Assembly (NCBI GenBank): GCA_034401795.1 | Contig: CM067370.1 | Span: 107,717,387 to 107,781,386, forward strand | Length of the DNA stretch: 64,000 nucleotides | Reading direction: 5' to 3' | Source of the DNA: Chaetoderma sp. LZ-2023a | Taxonomy: Eukaryota > Mollusca > Caudofoveata > Chaetodermatida > Chaetodermatidae | Shown here: positions 8,680 to 19,020 of the stretch, in pieces | Numbering within the stretch: the stretch's first letter is position 1 | Layout of the letters: each line of letters starts with the position of its first letter | The notes under the pieces: model-generated | Databases searched by the model: none | Told to the model about the DNA's origin: nothing | The model's input: only the letters and a program-made list of their open reading frames with translations | Position numbers and translations under genes: made by a program

Positions 8680-9633
8680 TACACGGACAAACTTATGGCA
8701 GTCGTCACATGATGGCGGGGCTGGCTTGGCCTATAAAATAAGCACAAACCTACAATAAACAAGCGGAACGAGACACGGATGGAAGGCAGACAATTAATTT
8801 TCAAATATTTTGACTCATAAATTAACCGTAACCTCCCGCACCCCACCCCGCCACGTTACAACAACGATCGCATTGATTATGACGACAAGAACGCGGCGGG
8901 CACAACACACCCATAATAGATCCTACAGGATGTGTAACGGCTCCAGGAATCATATCGCATAGCATTCAGGGTATATTTACTAATCAATATAAATTATACT
9001 CCTAACGAACGCAGCACGATATGTGAAGAAAACAACAAAATGTATAACAACTGCTGTCTCACACGGTAAAACCGCAGACCACGCATCTACTCAAGAATTT
9101 TGAAACCACCGATCATTGCAAACCGATCGTGATTGCACGTAAACTTGATCATTCTAAAGTTTCCGGTACCATTTTTTAGTACGCAGCACCCAGAACAAGA
9201 TGCGCGAATTAATGAAAAAATTTTTCTTCACATAAACATCCGAGCGACCGGGTGTGACGTCACCCGCTCGGATTCTACGGAGAACGACGTCAGCCGATAT
9301 TCGTGTTAGAAATACCGTAGCAAACACCTATTTTCATATCTGCCGATCGCCTGTTGGGGTTTAAAGAAGGCGATCGTCTGGCATATATCGTTGCTAGCAC
9401 ACGTCCCAGATTCTATGGGGTTAGAAATTGGAACATGCGACACAACGAAATTTAGAGACCTAAGTCTTTTAACTATGGATATAAAGAACAATACAACCTG
9501 GTTATCTTGGGCGGTATTCTCCATAGTCCTTAGTTATCCTTTCAGAACACACAAACTATCACTGATTAAAGACTTAGATTCTTTTTAAAAAACACTAAAA
9601 TCCTTAATGCGAAAAGCATGTATTGCACTTGTT
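8680..9633 (-). promoter_or_regulatory. DIRS 5' leader
   Basis: About 950 bp between gag and the right terminal repeat, with no long frame. On the coding strand a TTATTTTATAG followed by the in-frame PSCDDC coding stretch looks like a 3' splice site just upstream of the gag ATG. I found no good GTAAGT-type donor in the leader, so splicing is unproven. Confidence 0.4.
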
Positions 9634-9790
9634 GCTATGCAAACAAGAATGAGCTCTATGGTAAACGGGTACTCGGCAGTGGGGAGCCGGGTACCCGGTT
9701 CCCAGGAGTCGGTAAAGCTTTCTAAGTCTATAATCCTAGAGCCGCTGTCAGGGCCAGCTGTATATCAGAAGTAACAGAATGGTGAGTATT
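9634..9790. repeat. DIRS right inverted terminal repeat
   Basis: Partner of 2724-2879. The outermost tip (to about 9803, ending GATCGAAGGAGAA) is unique to this side and is copied in the internal complementary region. Confidence 0.92.
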
Positions 9791-9913
9791 GATCGAAGGA
9801 GAAAATAGTTTACTATAAATTATTAAAATAATAATAAATATCATGACACAAAAATGAAAATTGAATTTAGATATGACATGTTTATTAGTCTGCTATATTT
9901 TTCACTCATTTAA

Positions 9914-10091
9914 CCTTTTCAACAATGAATTCCCCATATCTTATTTTCAAGGTAACAATACAGGAAGTGTTGAATATTTTGAAATTAATTTAACTGGAAG
10001 TCTGCCGGTCAAATTAATTTCAAAAAAATTCAACAGAATATGTTTTATATAGTAAAGAATATACTTTTTCCAGGATTTGGCAGTGAAAAGG
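9914..10091. mobile_element. TTAA-flanked MITE carrying the palindromic module
   Basis: TTAA at 9910-9913 and 10092-10095. Ends are CCTTTTCA on the left and TGAAAAGG on the right, inverted. The interior at 9968-10034 is the shared hairpin core (TTGAATATTTTGAAATTAAT ... CAAAAAAATTCAACA). About 178 bp with no coding capacity. Confidence 0.75.
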
Positions 10092-10214
10092 TTAATTAAT
10101 AATTATGCAAAAACTGAGCACTTATAATTATTTCATTTGCCACATTGCACAAAAAGTCTTTGTTATTCTCCCATACACAAAATGCTACTCAGAATCATCC
10201 ATTGCATTGGTTTT

Positions 10215-10350
10215 GAGAAATATCCATCGGCAGACCAAGAGAAAACTATTTTTTTCAAATTTTACCAAATTTTCAAATTTTACCTATTCGATTTCAGTGA
10301 TAAATATTCCAAAAATAGTTCTCTCTTGGCCTACAAATGCACTGAGCAAG
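10215..10350. repeat. degenerate palindrome of the CCCTTT MITE family
   Basis: Contains GACCAAGAGAAAACTATTTT on the left and CCAAAAATAGTTCTCTCTTG on the right, the two arms seen in the better copies at 1284-1399 and 12018-12205. The central part is altered and the ends are not clear. Confidence 0.5.
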
Positions 10351-10549
10351 AATTTCACTTTTTTTTTTTTTACAAAACTTTACCATTAATAGGTTAATAA
10401 ATGTGACTTGCTATATAGAAATTATGACATTTTGACATAAAAAGATGGCAGTTCATTGAACAGATTTGATCAGAGTTGACACAGTACTGTGCATAAGTTG
10501 CAATCCTTACACCGAGTTATTAATAACACACCATTATAACAAAGCTTAC

Positions 10550-10717
10550 CTTTGAAGGGCCTTCTTTATGATGATCATTTAAGTTAAATGTTTGATGACC
10601 AAAGATATCATCAAAGAAGTGCTCCTGCCGTATACCGGGCGCCGAACAAAACTGGCTGCGAGTCTCACTCGACTGGTTCCCCATAGTGAGGGGCTGTCTC
10701 CAGCCACCCGGACCCAA
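10550..10717 (-). CDS. gene B, second visible coding exon
   Basis: Minus-strand exon of exactly 56 codons. The acceptor is TTCTTATCCATAG and the donor AAG/GTAAGC. It is phase 0 on both sides, joining the exon ending HVEK (12866) to the exon starting YGQAS (2599). The translation starts LGPGGWRQPLTMGNQSSETR and ends LNDHHKEGPSK. No domain is recognised. The intron downstream (10549-2600) is about 7.9 kb, of which the DIRS insertion makes up 7.1 kb. Confidence 0.85.
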
Positions 10718-10827
10718 CTATGGATAAGAAAGAGAACAGATCTAGATAGACACAATATTGAGTGTAGGTACAGTACAACACAGAAATAACTTACAGTAAC
10801 ATGTTTCCAAAACTAAACAAAATGTAC

Positions 10828-11043
10828 TGTTGAATATTTTGGACTTAATTAGAATGGCAGCCATTGATACAAAAATTAATTAAGGCAAAAATAATCAACA
10901 GAAAATGTCTTACATCATGTTCAAAATTGTATTAACTAACATTTTTCCAAAACAAAACAAAATGTACTGTTGAATATTTTCAACTTAATTTGATTGGAAG
11001 CCATTAATGCCAATCAAATTACCGTTAAGTCCAAAAGCTCAAC
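10828..11043. repeat. two tandem degenerate palindromic modules
   Basis: Copies at about 10828-10901 and 10967-11043, each preceded by CAAAATGTACTGTTGAATAT. Each has an arm like TTGAATATTTT...CTTAATT and a weak complementary arm ending CAACAG. Their flanks (ACATTTTTCCAAAACAAAACA) are also repeated, so the pair looks like a local duplication. Confidence 0.65.
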
Positions 11044-11208
11044 AGAAAATCTCTTATATTGTGTTCAAAATTGTATGAACTAACATGTTTCTGTTTTTGT
11101 TTTGGAAACATGATCCGTTATTTATGAGCTGTACACATATGTAGATAATGGCATTAATGCATACATAAACACTTCAATGGTCAAAAGCGGATTCTGCAGT
11201 GGGCTTAA

Positions 11209-11409
11209 CCCTTACCACTCTGGCGTCAAAACTTTAAATTTTCAAATTAAATTAAAAGATGAACTGGTGTTCATTTTTCAACAAATTTGGTTGGAGATGG
11301 TGCTGTCATAGACAGCAACATCTTCCAGCAAAATTGTTAAAAAATGTACACCAGTTTCTTTGATATCGACACAGTAAAATACAGAATATTGACATCAGAG
11401 TGCTAAGGG
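11209..11409. mobile_element. TTAA-flanked MITE (CCCTTACCACTCTGG ends)
   Basis: TTAA at 11205-11208 and 11410-11413. Left end CCCTTACCACTCTGGCGTCA, right end TTGACATCAGAGTGCTAAGG plus G, inverted repeats of about 21 bp with few mismatches. An internal palindrome is centred on GCTGTCATAGACAGC, whose loop CATAG matches the loop of the shared hairpin module. piggyBac-like target and ends, no transposase. Confidence 0.8.
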
Positions 11410-12017
11410 TTAAGAAATGTAGGCTCATTTTGAGGCCAAGAAAACAACTTTTGAAACTTTACGTTCACTAAAGAATAGTAATACATTCCACATATTTTAG
11501 TCAAAGGAGCAATTTTTTTGCTTTGGCAAACAGTCTACATGTATATACATATATCAAGCTAAGAACATTTCTGAGCATAAATACACAATTCCTACGGCAT
11601 CATTACCAGCATGCTTAGATAGGGTTCATCTTTAATCTTTTAGTGGCAACTCACAACACATTTAAGTCTATTCAGTTGGTCAGATTTTGGCAAAGCTGCC
11701 TATATTGCAACTATATGGCAAAGGCCTTTGCTTCACTAACATGCATAAAACCAAAGCTTGAAATTAACCTGAATGAGTCACTATCCAAAATGCCTATTGA
11801 CAAGAAAAATCTTGCTAGCCCTAATCATTAAGCGCTAGCCCATGACTAGCTGAAACAGGAATTACTTTTAGCCACGAGTTTGTATTATTTAGTTCCATTT
11901 TGAACTAAAAATGTGTATAATTTTGAAAATAATTGTAATTATGTTTCTGCAAGACTGTAAAAATAGCAACAGGTTTCAACATCACGTGCACCAGTTTCCT
12001 TTCATCTACCAACTTAA

Positions 12018-12205
12018 CCCTTTAACACTTCAATTTGGTCAAGAAAATTTCAATTCTCTCAGAAAATTTCCATTTTCAGACAAAGAAGACTTTTTTGAAA
12101 AGTTACCACTGGAGATTTTCAAAAATAGTCTTCTCTTGGTCTGCAAATGGATATTTCTCAAGACCACTGCAGAAGCCATCTTTGGCTGATATGAGTGTTA
12201 AAGGG
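12018..12205. mobile_element. TTAA-flanked MITE (CCCTTT type)
   Basis: TTAA at 12014-12017 and 12206-12209. Perfect 12-bp inverted ends CCCTTTAACACT / AGTGTTAAAGGG. The interior has the arms AAGAAGACTTTTTTGAAAAG and its near complement around CAAAAATAGTCTTCTCTTGG. This is the cleanest member of the family that includes 1227-1446. Confidence 0.85.
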
Positions 12206-12227
12206 TTAAGGTCTAAATAGAGGCATC

Positions 12228-12605
12228 CATTTCTCGGCTTCTGGCTACATTCCACCTACATGTACTTTGTAAGTGCATTTCAATCTATTGTAAAACTTTT
12301 CGCCCATTTAATTCCCAGAATCTAAATTTCACTGTATCAAGTATATACGTAAGCTGTTGAATATTTTGAAACTAATTGGACTGGGAGAACAGCTCTCAGT
12401 AAAGCTAGTTCTGAAATAGTCAACAGTTCTGTTTATTAAATTGTAAATTCACCAAAGACATACAATTCAGATGCTTCTTGTCAGTCTTTGTTACTTCCAT
12501 GTCTCACACACATCATTTGATTGTGATGTCAGCTAACAAGTGATGGACATTTTGATTATGACATCAGATACTTGAGTGACACATCAGATCACTCCATTGT
12601 CACTA
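12228..12605 (-). mobile_element. palindromic MITE, reverse copy
   Basis: Hairpin core at 12356-12425, followed by GTTTATTAAATTGTAAATTC and GACATACAATTC, then TGTGATGTCAG and TTATGACATCAG. This is the reverse of the order seen in the + copies such as 44449-44848. The ends are decayed. Confidence 0.6.
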
Positions 12606-12865
12606 GCCCACTGAGGTGATTTATGGGTTGATAATATATGTACTCGCTGTGGCAAATTTTCTACTACCTTCAATCTAATGCATTCAAAATTAATTTTTAA
12701 AAAAGATTAAAATAAGTAGCTCCATGAATATTTCTGTCCTCAGAGATTTACTCCCAAATAAATATTATGGGCTCGACAACAGTTGATAGGCCTTATTGGC
12801 CTCTAATGTAGTACCAGATGATGATGATGAACTATATAGAGATTGAAATCAGTAATTTCAATTAC

Positions 12866-13054
12866 CTTTTCAACGTGATCTTTAATGTAGTTAATTCTCC
12901 GAATTCCTGGACCTTTTCTGTACATATCATTGCCATAAATGCCACCCATGTACTTGTAGTCGTGTATAGTCCCTGTAGTGGTGTCGTATCTCTGATCATT
13001 TGTGATTTCATCTTGCCGGGCCAATTCAGATGGCAGCGGCTCATTCATAACTGA
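12866..13054 (-). CDS. gene B, first visible coding exon
   Basis: Minus-strand exon ending at GAAAAG/GTAATT. Two acceptors are possible, ATTCAG (exon from 13054) or ATTCAGTCAG (from 13050). Just inside is ATG (13048-13046), and the reading frame from it gives 61 codons: MNEPLPSELARQDEITNDQR, then YKYMGGIYGNDMYRKGPGIR and ending DHVEK. This ATG may be the real start, with 5' UTR exons upstream, giving a protein of about 230 residues. Alternatively there are more coding exons upstream that I could not find in the repeat-filled 13-39 kb stretch. It joins in phase 0 to the next exon. The family is unrecognised. Confidence 0.75.
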
Positions 13055-13332
13055 CTGAATAAAACAGACAAAATAAACATAATTATATTGTCACTCATAA
13101 CCAATCTGGCTATGCGGCTTTGAACCATCTCTAGCCGATTGATAGTGCTGGCGATAGGCCTATATGCGTACCAGCTGTCACATTCTCTACAATGATTCAA
13201 GTAAGCAAACATATTAACTTAAATGATGACAAAACAATGAATGAGAGCTTTCAGAAAATAGTGATGTCTTCCTCAGATCTAGACCAGGTGTCAACGAAGT
13301 GTCAAAGCGAACAGCTAAACAGTTATCATTCA

Positions 13333-13885
13333 GAAACCAATTTTCAATATGGCTGTCGGCCTCTTGGATTTTGGATCATCATCAGTTTCGATAGGTTTCC
13401 CCAGCCCTTGTCCAACCACAGTATGAAGTTTCAACATGATACGATAAACGGTAACAAAGTTATCATCGGGAAACCAATTTTCAAGATGGCCAGCAGCCAT
13501 TTTGGATCATGGTCTATTTTGATAGATTTCTTCCCCATACTTAGTAAACTCACTCTACCAAGTTTCAAAGCAATACGATAAACGGTAACAGAGTCATTAT
13601 TCAGAAACCAATTTTTACTGGTGGCCATCTTGGATTTTGGTTCATCATCAATTTCGGGAGGTTTCATCCCCTACGCCTAGTCCAACCACCTGATGAAGAT
13701 TCAAAGTGATCTGATAAATGGTTCAGCAGTTAGCATCCGGAAACCAATTTTTAAGGCGACCATTTTGGATTTTGTATCATTGTCGCTTTCGATAGGTTTC
13801 TTCCCCAGACCTAGTCCAACCTCCCTATGAAGTTTTAAAATGATCTAACAAATGGTAACGGAGTTATCATGCGGAAACCACTATG
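13333..13885 (+). repeat. tandem repeat, about 135-bp unit, four copies
   Basis: The word GAAACCA recurs at 13333, 13470, 13604, 13741 and 13874, giving periods of 137, 134, 137 and 133. Units share CCATTTTGGATTTTGG, GATAGGTTTC and AGTCCAACCACC, and diverge by perhaps 15-25 percent. Apparent open frames of 129 and 78 codons inside it follow the repeat, not a gene. Confidence 0.85.
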
Positions 13886-14597
13886 CTGCCCGCTCGGACC
13901 GCACCATCACATAATACCCCGAAAATGGCGTGGTATAAAAAGTAAGAAAGCTTTCTTCTTTCTTTAGCATGGTGTATAGGTGAACATCAGGAATCATGGA
14001 CCTAAGTAAGTGGGTGTCATTAATAATATATAAATATTCAATCAGCAATGGCCTTCTTATAGAATTGCTCTATAGATATTCAGCATAAACATTTAGGGAA
14101 CAGTTTGACAGCCATTTCTGACAGCCAATTTCCTTTTGTTTTATGACTAATAATTAGCAACATTAGCAACTCCGATTGGAACTGAGCTCGACCATTTCAG
14201 TGCCAGCCAGATGGCAAGCCCAACCTAGGTAAACACAGCAATGCGGACAAAAATTCAGGACTTAGTATGTATATATTCTAATGCCGTATCTGAACAAGCT
14301 GGTGTTATGTCATGCTTAAAGAGCGCTGCTATCTTAGTATATGATGATCCATATTTCTTTGCAATTATATGCTATTACGGAACTAGCTTGACATAAGGGA
14401 GCTGCGTTCTGACTTGTAGATCTATATAAGTAGGTTATATTCTATTAAAAAACAACTGCATAGTACTTCTGCCGAAGACACATTCTCCTTCTCAGTATTT
14501 ATACATATGGTTGTGAACAAATTATGGATTTTTGTGTTTTTCTCCAGTTGTTGATCCCGTTGCATGTGTGTCACACACTAGAAAAAGCAAGTTAATC

Positions 14598-14715
14598 GAA
14601 TTAATCTGAGAGAGAGGAGTTGGGAGAGAGAGAGGAAGAGAGGGAGGGATGGGCCAGAGGGAGAGAGGGAGGGGGATGGAGGGTGAGAGATGGAGGACAG
14701 ATGGGGAGGGAGAGA
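14598..14715 (+). repeat. GA-rich low-complexity tract
   Basis: Purine-rich run of GAGAGAG and GGAGGG words. The Ser/Pro/Leu-rich frame on the other strand is a by-product of the base composition. Confidence 0.85.
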
Positions 14716-14879
14716 ACACAGTTCTAGTTATGATATGAGGAACGGTGCTATGAAAAATGCATTGTGACATTCTTAGCATCTAAACGTCATTATATTCTCA
14801 ATAGTGTAGCAGATTTTCTATTGAAAAGTAATTCCAAAGTTACATATAGCTTTTTTCAAATTTTACAGCCCCTTTCCCC

Positions 14880-15165
14880 ATGTAGGATGACATCATAAAC
14901 AATGACGTGATGAATGACATAACTAAGTTCATCACGAACGTTTGATTGATGACAAACTAAGCGTTGTTGTATGCATTGTATGTCTATTATTTAGTAAACA
15001 TGCTGTTGAATATTTGGAAACTAATTTTATTGGGGTCTGTTGCTGTCTTAGGCAGCAGCAAGATACAGTTCAGGGATCGATCGATCCCAACCTGGCAAAG
15101 TGTGGGTGGAGCTTAGCTAAAGATGAGTGGGGCATAGATAAAACTGAATTCCTCCATTGGCTACT
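14880..15165 (+). mobile_element. palindromic MITE, half-palindrome copy
   Basis: Order typical of the family: TGACATAACTAAGTTCATCA, then TTTAGTAAACATGCTGTTGA, the left arm and GCTGTCTTAGGCAGCAGC. The right arm is missing, so the sequence jumps to CAGGGATCGATCGATCCCAA and ends GGGGCATAGATAAAACTG. Losing one arm makes this copy unable to form the full hairpin. Confidence 0.7.
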
Positions 15166-15302
15166 ACCTGGCGTAAAAGGCCATTGTGGCCATAAGATAA
15201 ACTAAACATGACACAGTCCAGCGGCTGGCCATTTGATAAACTTTACTTTATCATGTGGCCATAAAATCCTTTTACTCCTGAATATATCTAGACCATTATT
15301 AA

Positions 15303-15795
15303 AGGGATGCTAATCTCATCTCAAATGTTGTATTGCACTGAGAGATTATTGTTGATAGGTTCTATATCATTCATATGCTGTCACATTCCCCTTATCTGTT
15401 TCACAATTATCTGCTTTGTAATATCGCGTAAATGTTGAACAGTGAGCAATACCATTTTGTCTCCTCTAGCGATAGTGTGTGATGTCATGTAAGTGCCAAT
15501 GCATTACATTCTTTATTATGAAGTAATCATTTTTTTTGATAATTTTGAAACTAATTCGACAGAAAGTTGTTTCTGCCTATGACTGAGTGTATATACTGAG
15601 GCACACACTGTTTTTTTTTGATTGGTTGAAAAGTAAATCATGACAGCCATCATAAGCTGTAGAAATATATCAATATTTAGGTACTAAAGCCTGACTATTT
15701 TACATTGTCGGCATGATAAAAAGCTAAAATGTCAGGGATGGATTATGTGTGGTAAATTCTTTCAACTGAATGGTTAGTATAAGATGAGTTTTTCT
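15303..15795. mobile_element. TTAA-flanked MITE (AGGGAT ends)
   Basis: Begins after TTAA (15299-15302) with AGGGATGCTAATCTCATCTC and ends before TTAA (15796-15799). It is collinear, in reverse, with the element at 63347-63946. Shared words include GCGATAGTGTGTGATGTCAT, GGTTGAAAAGTAAATCATGA and GCATGATAAAAAGC. Only the left arm of the hairpin core remains (near 15540-15580). Confidence 0.75.
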
Positions 15796-15799
15796 TTAA

Positions 15800-16890
15800 G
15801 AGATTGTCTGTCTTTAGTGCCGACTTTTTGATGGTCCGTAGTGTCCATTAGAGACATGTTTCACTATATTAATTCAGTTTTCATATGACACTTACAGACA
15901 AATGTCTAGTTATATCGTTCAGACCTCTGTGTTGGACAGAGAAATCACTGCAACAAACTGTGCACTGATTGTACTTTTCGCATACATGGCACTCTGTTAT
16001 AAGCCCTTCAAATTTTGTTGATCATTCACACTGGTACTTTGAATCATGTTTCAGTTTCTTAGCTTTTTTCTTCAATGATGCTGATGCCATACTGCTTCTA
16101 TAGATAGCCAGATAGGTCTACTCTTGTGATTAGAGTTAATTTATTGAACTAAAGTAACTATTGGTCTATTCAAGTTTATTTTAGTTGATTTTAGCAGATG
16201 ATGTAATCATAATCATTAATGTAAATTGTAACACTCACCTATTTCGGCATTACTACCAAGTCAGATACGTATCTAAATATTACTGTTTGAGCATTGCCTA
16301 TATGTAGATGTATGGACCAGTTTATTTCATCTGTCTTGGCGTTTACGAGAATTTCAAATTCAACACACTTGTTTATCAGTTAACAAATGCATTACTATCA
16401 AGTTATCAAAGACACTTTACAAATGATAATGGCTACAAATGAAGAAATAAATTTAAGACAAATTTTCGAAACTTTTTTTTTTTTTAAATTAGGCCTACAC
16501 TGAATGCGGGAGATATTGCATTTCTTTCAGGATGCGGGAAATGTTAGCAAAATTCGGGAGACTCACAGAAGAAATACTATATGTTGATTCCAGGTATTCA
16601 TGTAAGGGTCCTTTTGAGGCTATATGCCCCAAAAATTCAACTTGGGACCCCCCAAAAGTAGTGAGAGTGGGTCCAATGGGGCCCCTGAAAATCTTGTATG
16701 ATTATTAAATTTTAATTAGTTTTATAAGTTTTTTGCACAAAAATATCTACACAATCTAGCATGGGACCCATAAAATTCATAGCTGCAAGTCCATGGTACC
16801 CCAAGGTTTCAGGTTGGTAGCCCCAGATTTCAGGGTGTGGGGTCCCAGGTACCTCCAAAATTTAGATGCCATGAGAAACACTGGTTGACT
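15800..16890. other. no gene seen
   Basis: AT-rich sequence. Around 16490-16860 a GGGACCC/CCCCAAG-rich stretch with repeated GGGGTCCCA-like words may be an old repeat. I cannot support any feature here. Confidence 0.4.
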
Positions 16891-16899
16891 CTGTATGAA

Positions 16900-17290
16900 A
16901 GTCTTAGCCTATGTCCAGATCCTCATGTTCAATACTCGATAGTAAAACTGCTGCATTGTGTCTCGAAGCAGATACTTCCAGAGCTGCCTCGAAATTACAA
17001 ATCATCTCCTGGGTCGACCATTGTCTATCCACACGTGCTTCAAAGGCTTTCACTGTCTGGGCTTTTACAACTTCCTCGTGCAGACTATTCTATGGTTCAG
17101 CCGCCCGGATACAGAAAATATTTTGTCTTAGTCTGGTCTTTGCTCTCTGCTTGAAGATCTTACGGTTGTGACCTTGGATGGTACTGGACTCTCTGAATAC
17201 ATGTGGGCACACATCACTATCATACTCCCCTGTCAACATCTTGTACATGTATACTCCCATCTCATATTCTTACGGGTTCTCAGGTCAATA
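16900..17290 (-). pseudogene. LINE ORF2 C-terminal fragment
   Basis: On the minus strand the frame reads MLTGEYDSDVCPHVFRESST, then GHNRKIFKQRAKTRLRQNIF, a stop in place of Trp, NSLHEEVVKAQTVKAFEARV and DRQWS. It aligns with the end of the LINE at 20276-20953 (KTYKRRAKSQLRQYSFCIRT, NSLPEEVV). Only the far C-terminus remains, with at least one stop. Confidence 0.8.
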
Positions 17291-17294
17291 TGAC

Positions 17295-18055
17295 AAATAA
17301 AAAACAACCTTTCTTACCGGCTGTTTCCAATGGCGACACCATAACCAGGTAATTAAAGATGATCACAAACACCTTTTTTTTTAATGTCCTGCTTATTAGC
17401 GAGTAAAACATACAGCTAAATGGAAAAAAATCTGTCAATATATAATATACGTGCATCAACTCTACCTCTAAAACTTCATCACTAACTTAAAAAAATGTAA
17501 TATATAAAACTTCTAGATGACTGAAACGCATTGTCTGCTAATTTATTTGCATCAGAGACATCATCAAGTCCTGATATCATTGACTTCCCCTCATTGGACG
17601 AATAAAGTGTATCGAAATTCTTTTTGATAAGCTGCGAATGTTGCTGTGTCACAACACATTATCATGTAATCATTTTCAGGGTTTCCCAATCATGTGCCTT
17701 ACAAACAAACCATCGCATGACCTATTGCATACTGTGTGAGAGAATCAAGATTTTGACTGATTTTCAAATAATTAATAGTATTTTGTTGAAGAACTGTTAA
17801 TTAATCTGGAAAGCGTTCTTTATAATTTCTCTGTGTTTTGACTATGCTGGGCCACCATAGGCATAGATACTATTCTTTGTTTACTGCGAGACTATGGTAT
17901 ATCTCCTGAGAAATACGACCACCTCGACAAAACCTCGAATCGAGCCTTAGAGCCAAGATAAAACCTTTCATCTTAAACTGGATTATATTTTGTGAACAGT
18001 TTGGTACATAGGTCGGACATTCAAATAAAATTTCAATCTGGGAAGCTTAATTTTA
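17295..18055. other. no feature seen
   Basis: AT-rich sequence without frames, splice-bounded exons or repeats that I can match elsewhere in the window. Confidence 0.4.
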
Positions 18056-18556
18056 AGAGGCACAGGATCAGATGAGCCCCACTTACTTGATCATGACAAA
18101 TGAAGAAGAGGGGATGGTAAACAATGTGGATCAGGAATCACCATTAGGCAAGAGTGAGCACTGTACTCTTACATTTGACTTCATATGCTACAATAATGGA
18201 TACCAGCAGACATTCAAAAAGTGTTTCTATGACAAAGGCGATTAAGAAGATATGAAGAAAGCACTAGACATTAAATGGAAACAACAATTAGCAGTAAACA
18301 AGAATGACGTAGAGTGGCAATGGCAACAATTTTTTTCAATCCTACGTAAAGCATAAGAATAATTGATACCAAGAAAAATGGTCACACCCCTTACACAGCC
18401 AAAGAAAAACGGATCACCACTTGACAAAGAAACAATTGATGCAATAAGAAAGAAACGGAGATGCTAGCAAAGATACATTGAGATGAAAGAGCCAGAGAAG
18501 TATAAAGACTATGCGAGACAGAGAAACAAAGTAAGAGCCTTAACAAGAAGACTACC

Positions 18557-18622
18557 GCTTTGGGTTGGTCTTTGCATCTTTCACAAGGTCTATTGCGAAA
18601 CATGCAAAGACCAACCCAAAGC
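18557..18622. repeat. perfect 21-bp inverted repeat in LINE
   Basis: Arms at 18557-18577 and 18602-18622, starting GCTTTGGGTTGGTC and ending GACCAACCCAAAGC, with a 24-base spacer. The right arm is genuine LINE coding sequence (AKTNPKQ). The left arm is its inverted copy and disrupts the frame, so it looks like a local templated insertion. Confidence 0.85.
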
Positions 18623-19020
18623 AGTTTTGGAAATATGTTAAGAGTAAGATGAAAACCGCAAAATCGGTGTCAGATCTGGTTATACCCGGCTCGGGAGAGA
18701 GAGAAACACTAACATCAACTGATCAGGAAAAGGCACAAGTGCTCTCCGATTTCTTCTCAAGTGTTTTTACAATAGAGACAGGCACAGATATGCCAACAAT
18801 ACTAATGTGGGAATGTGATAAAGTACTTGACACTTGTTAAGAAGAAGCTATCGGAGATCAAAATTGACAAATCACCAGGGCCAGATGGGGTACATCCAGG
18901 ACCACTCAAAGAGATGCATGAAGAATTAAGTAGACCGTTAAAAATAATTTTTAACACCTCCCTTGGCAGTGGCAAAGTACCAACAAACTGGAAGATGACC
19001 AATATCACAGCTATATTAAC

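Larger units (their letters stand above)
2687..9803 (-). mobile_element. DIRS-type tyrosine recombinase retrotransposon
   Basis: A near-complete element of about 7.1 kb lying in an intron of gene B, in the same orientation as the gene. From its 5' end (right) it has an inverted terminal repeat, a leader of roughly 950 bp, a gag-like frame, an RT/RNase H/methyltransferase-like frame, a tyrosine recombinase frame, an internal complementary region and the second terminal repeat. There is no integrase, no protease and no long direct terminal repeats. That combination defines the DIRS order, which is thought to replicate through a circular DNA intermediate inserted by the recombinase without target duplication. 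The ends were set from the internal complementary region, whose two halves copy the outermost bases: GCAGGAAATGTCAATT at the left and GATCGAAGGAGAA at the right. The three long frames lack internal stops, so the insertion may be young. Confidence 0.93.

Noticed and set aside
2687..9803. Gypsy-type LTR retrotransposon or virus-like element
   Set aside because: No integrase, protease or long direct repeats; tyrosine recombinase, inverted repeats and the internal complementary region identify DIRS.
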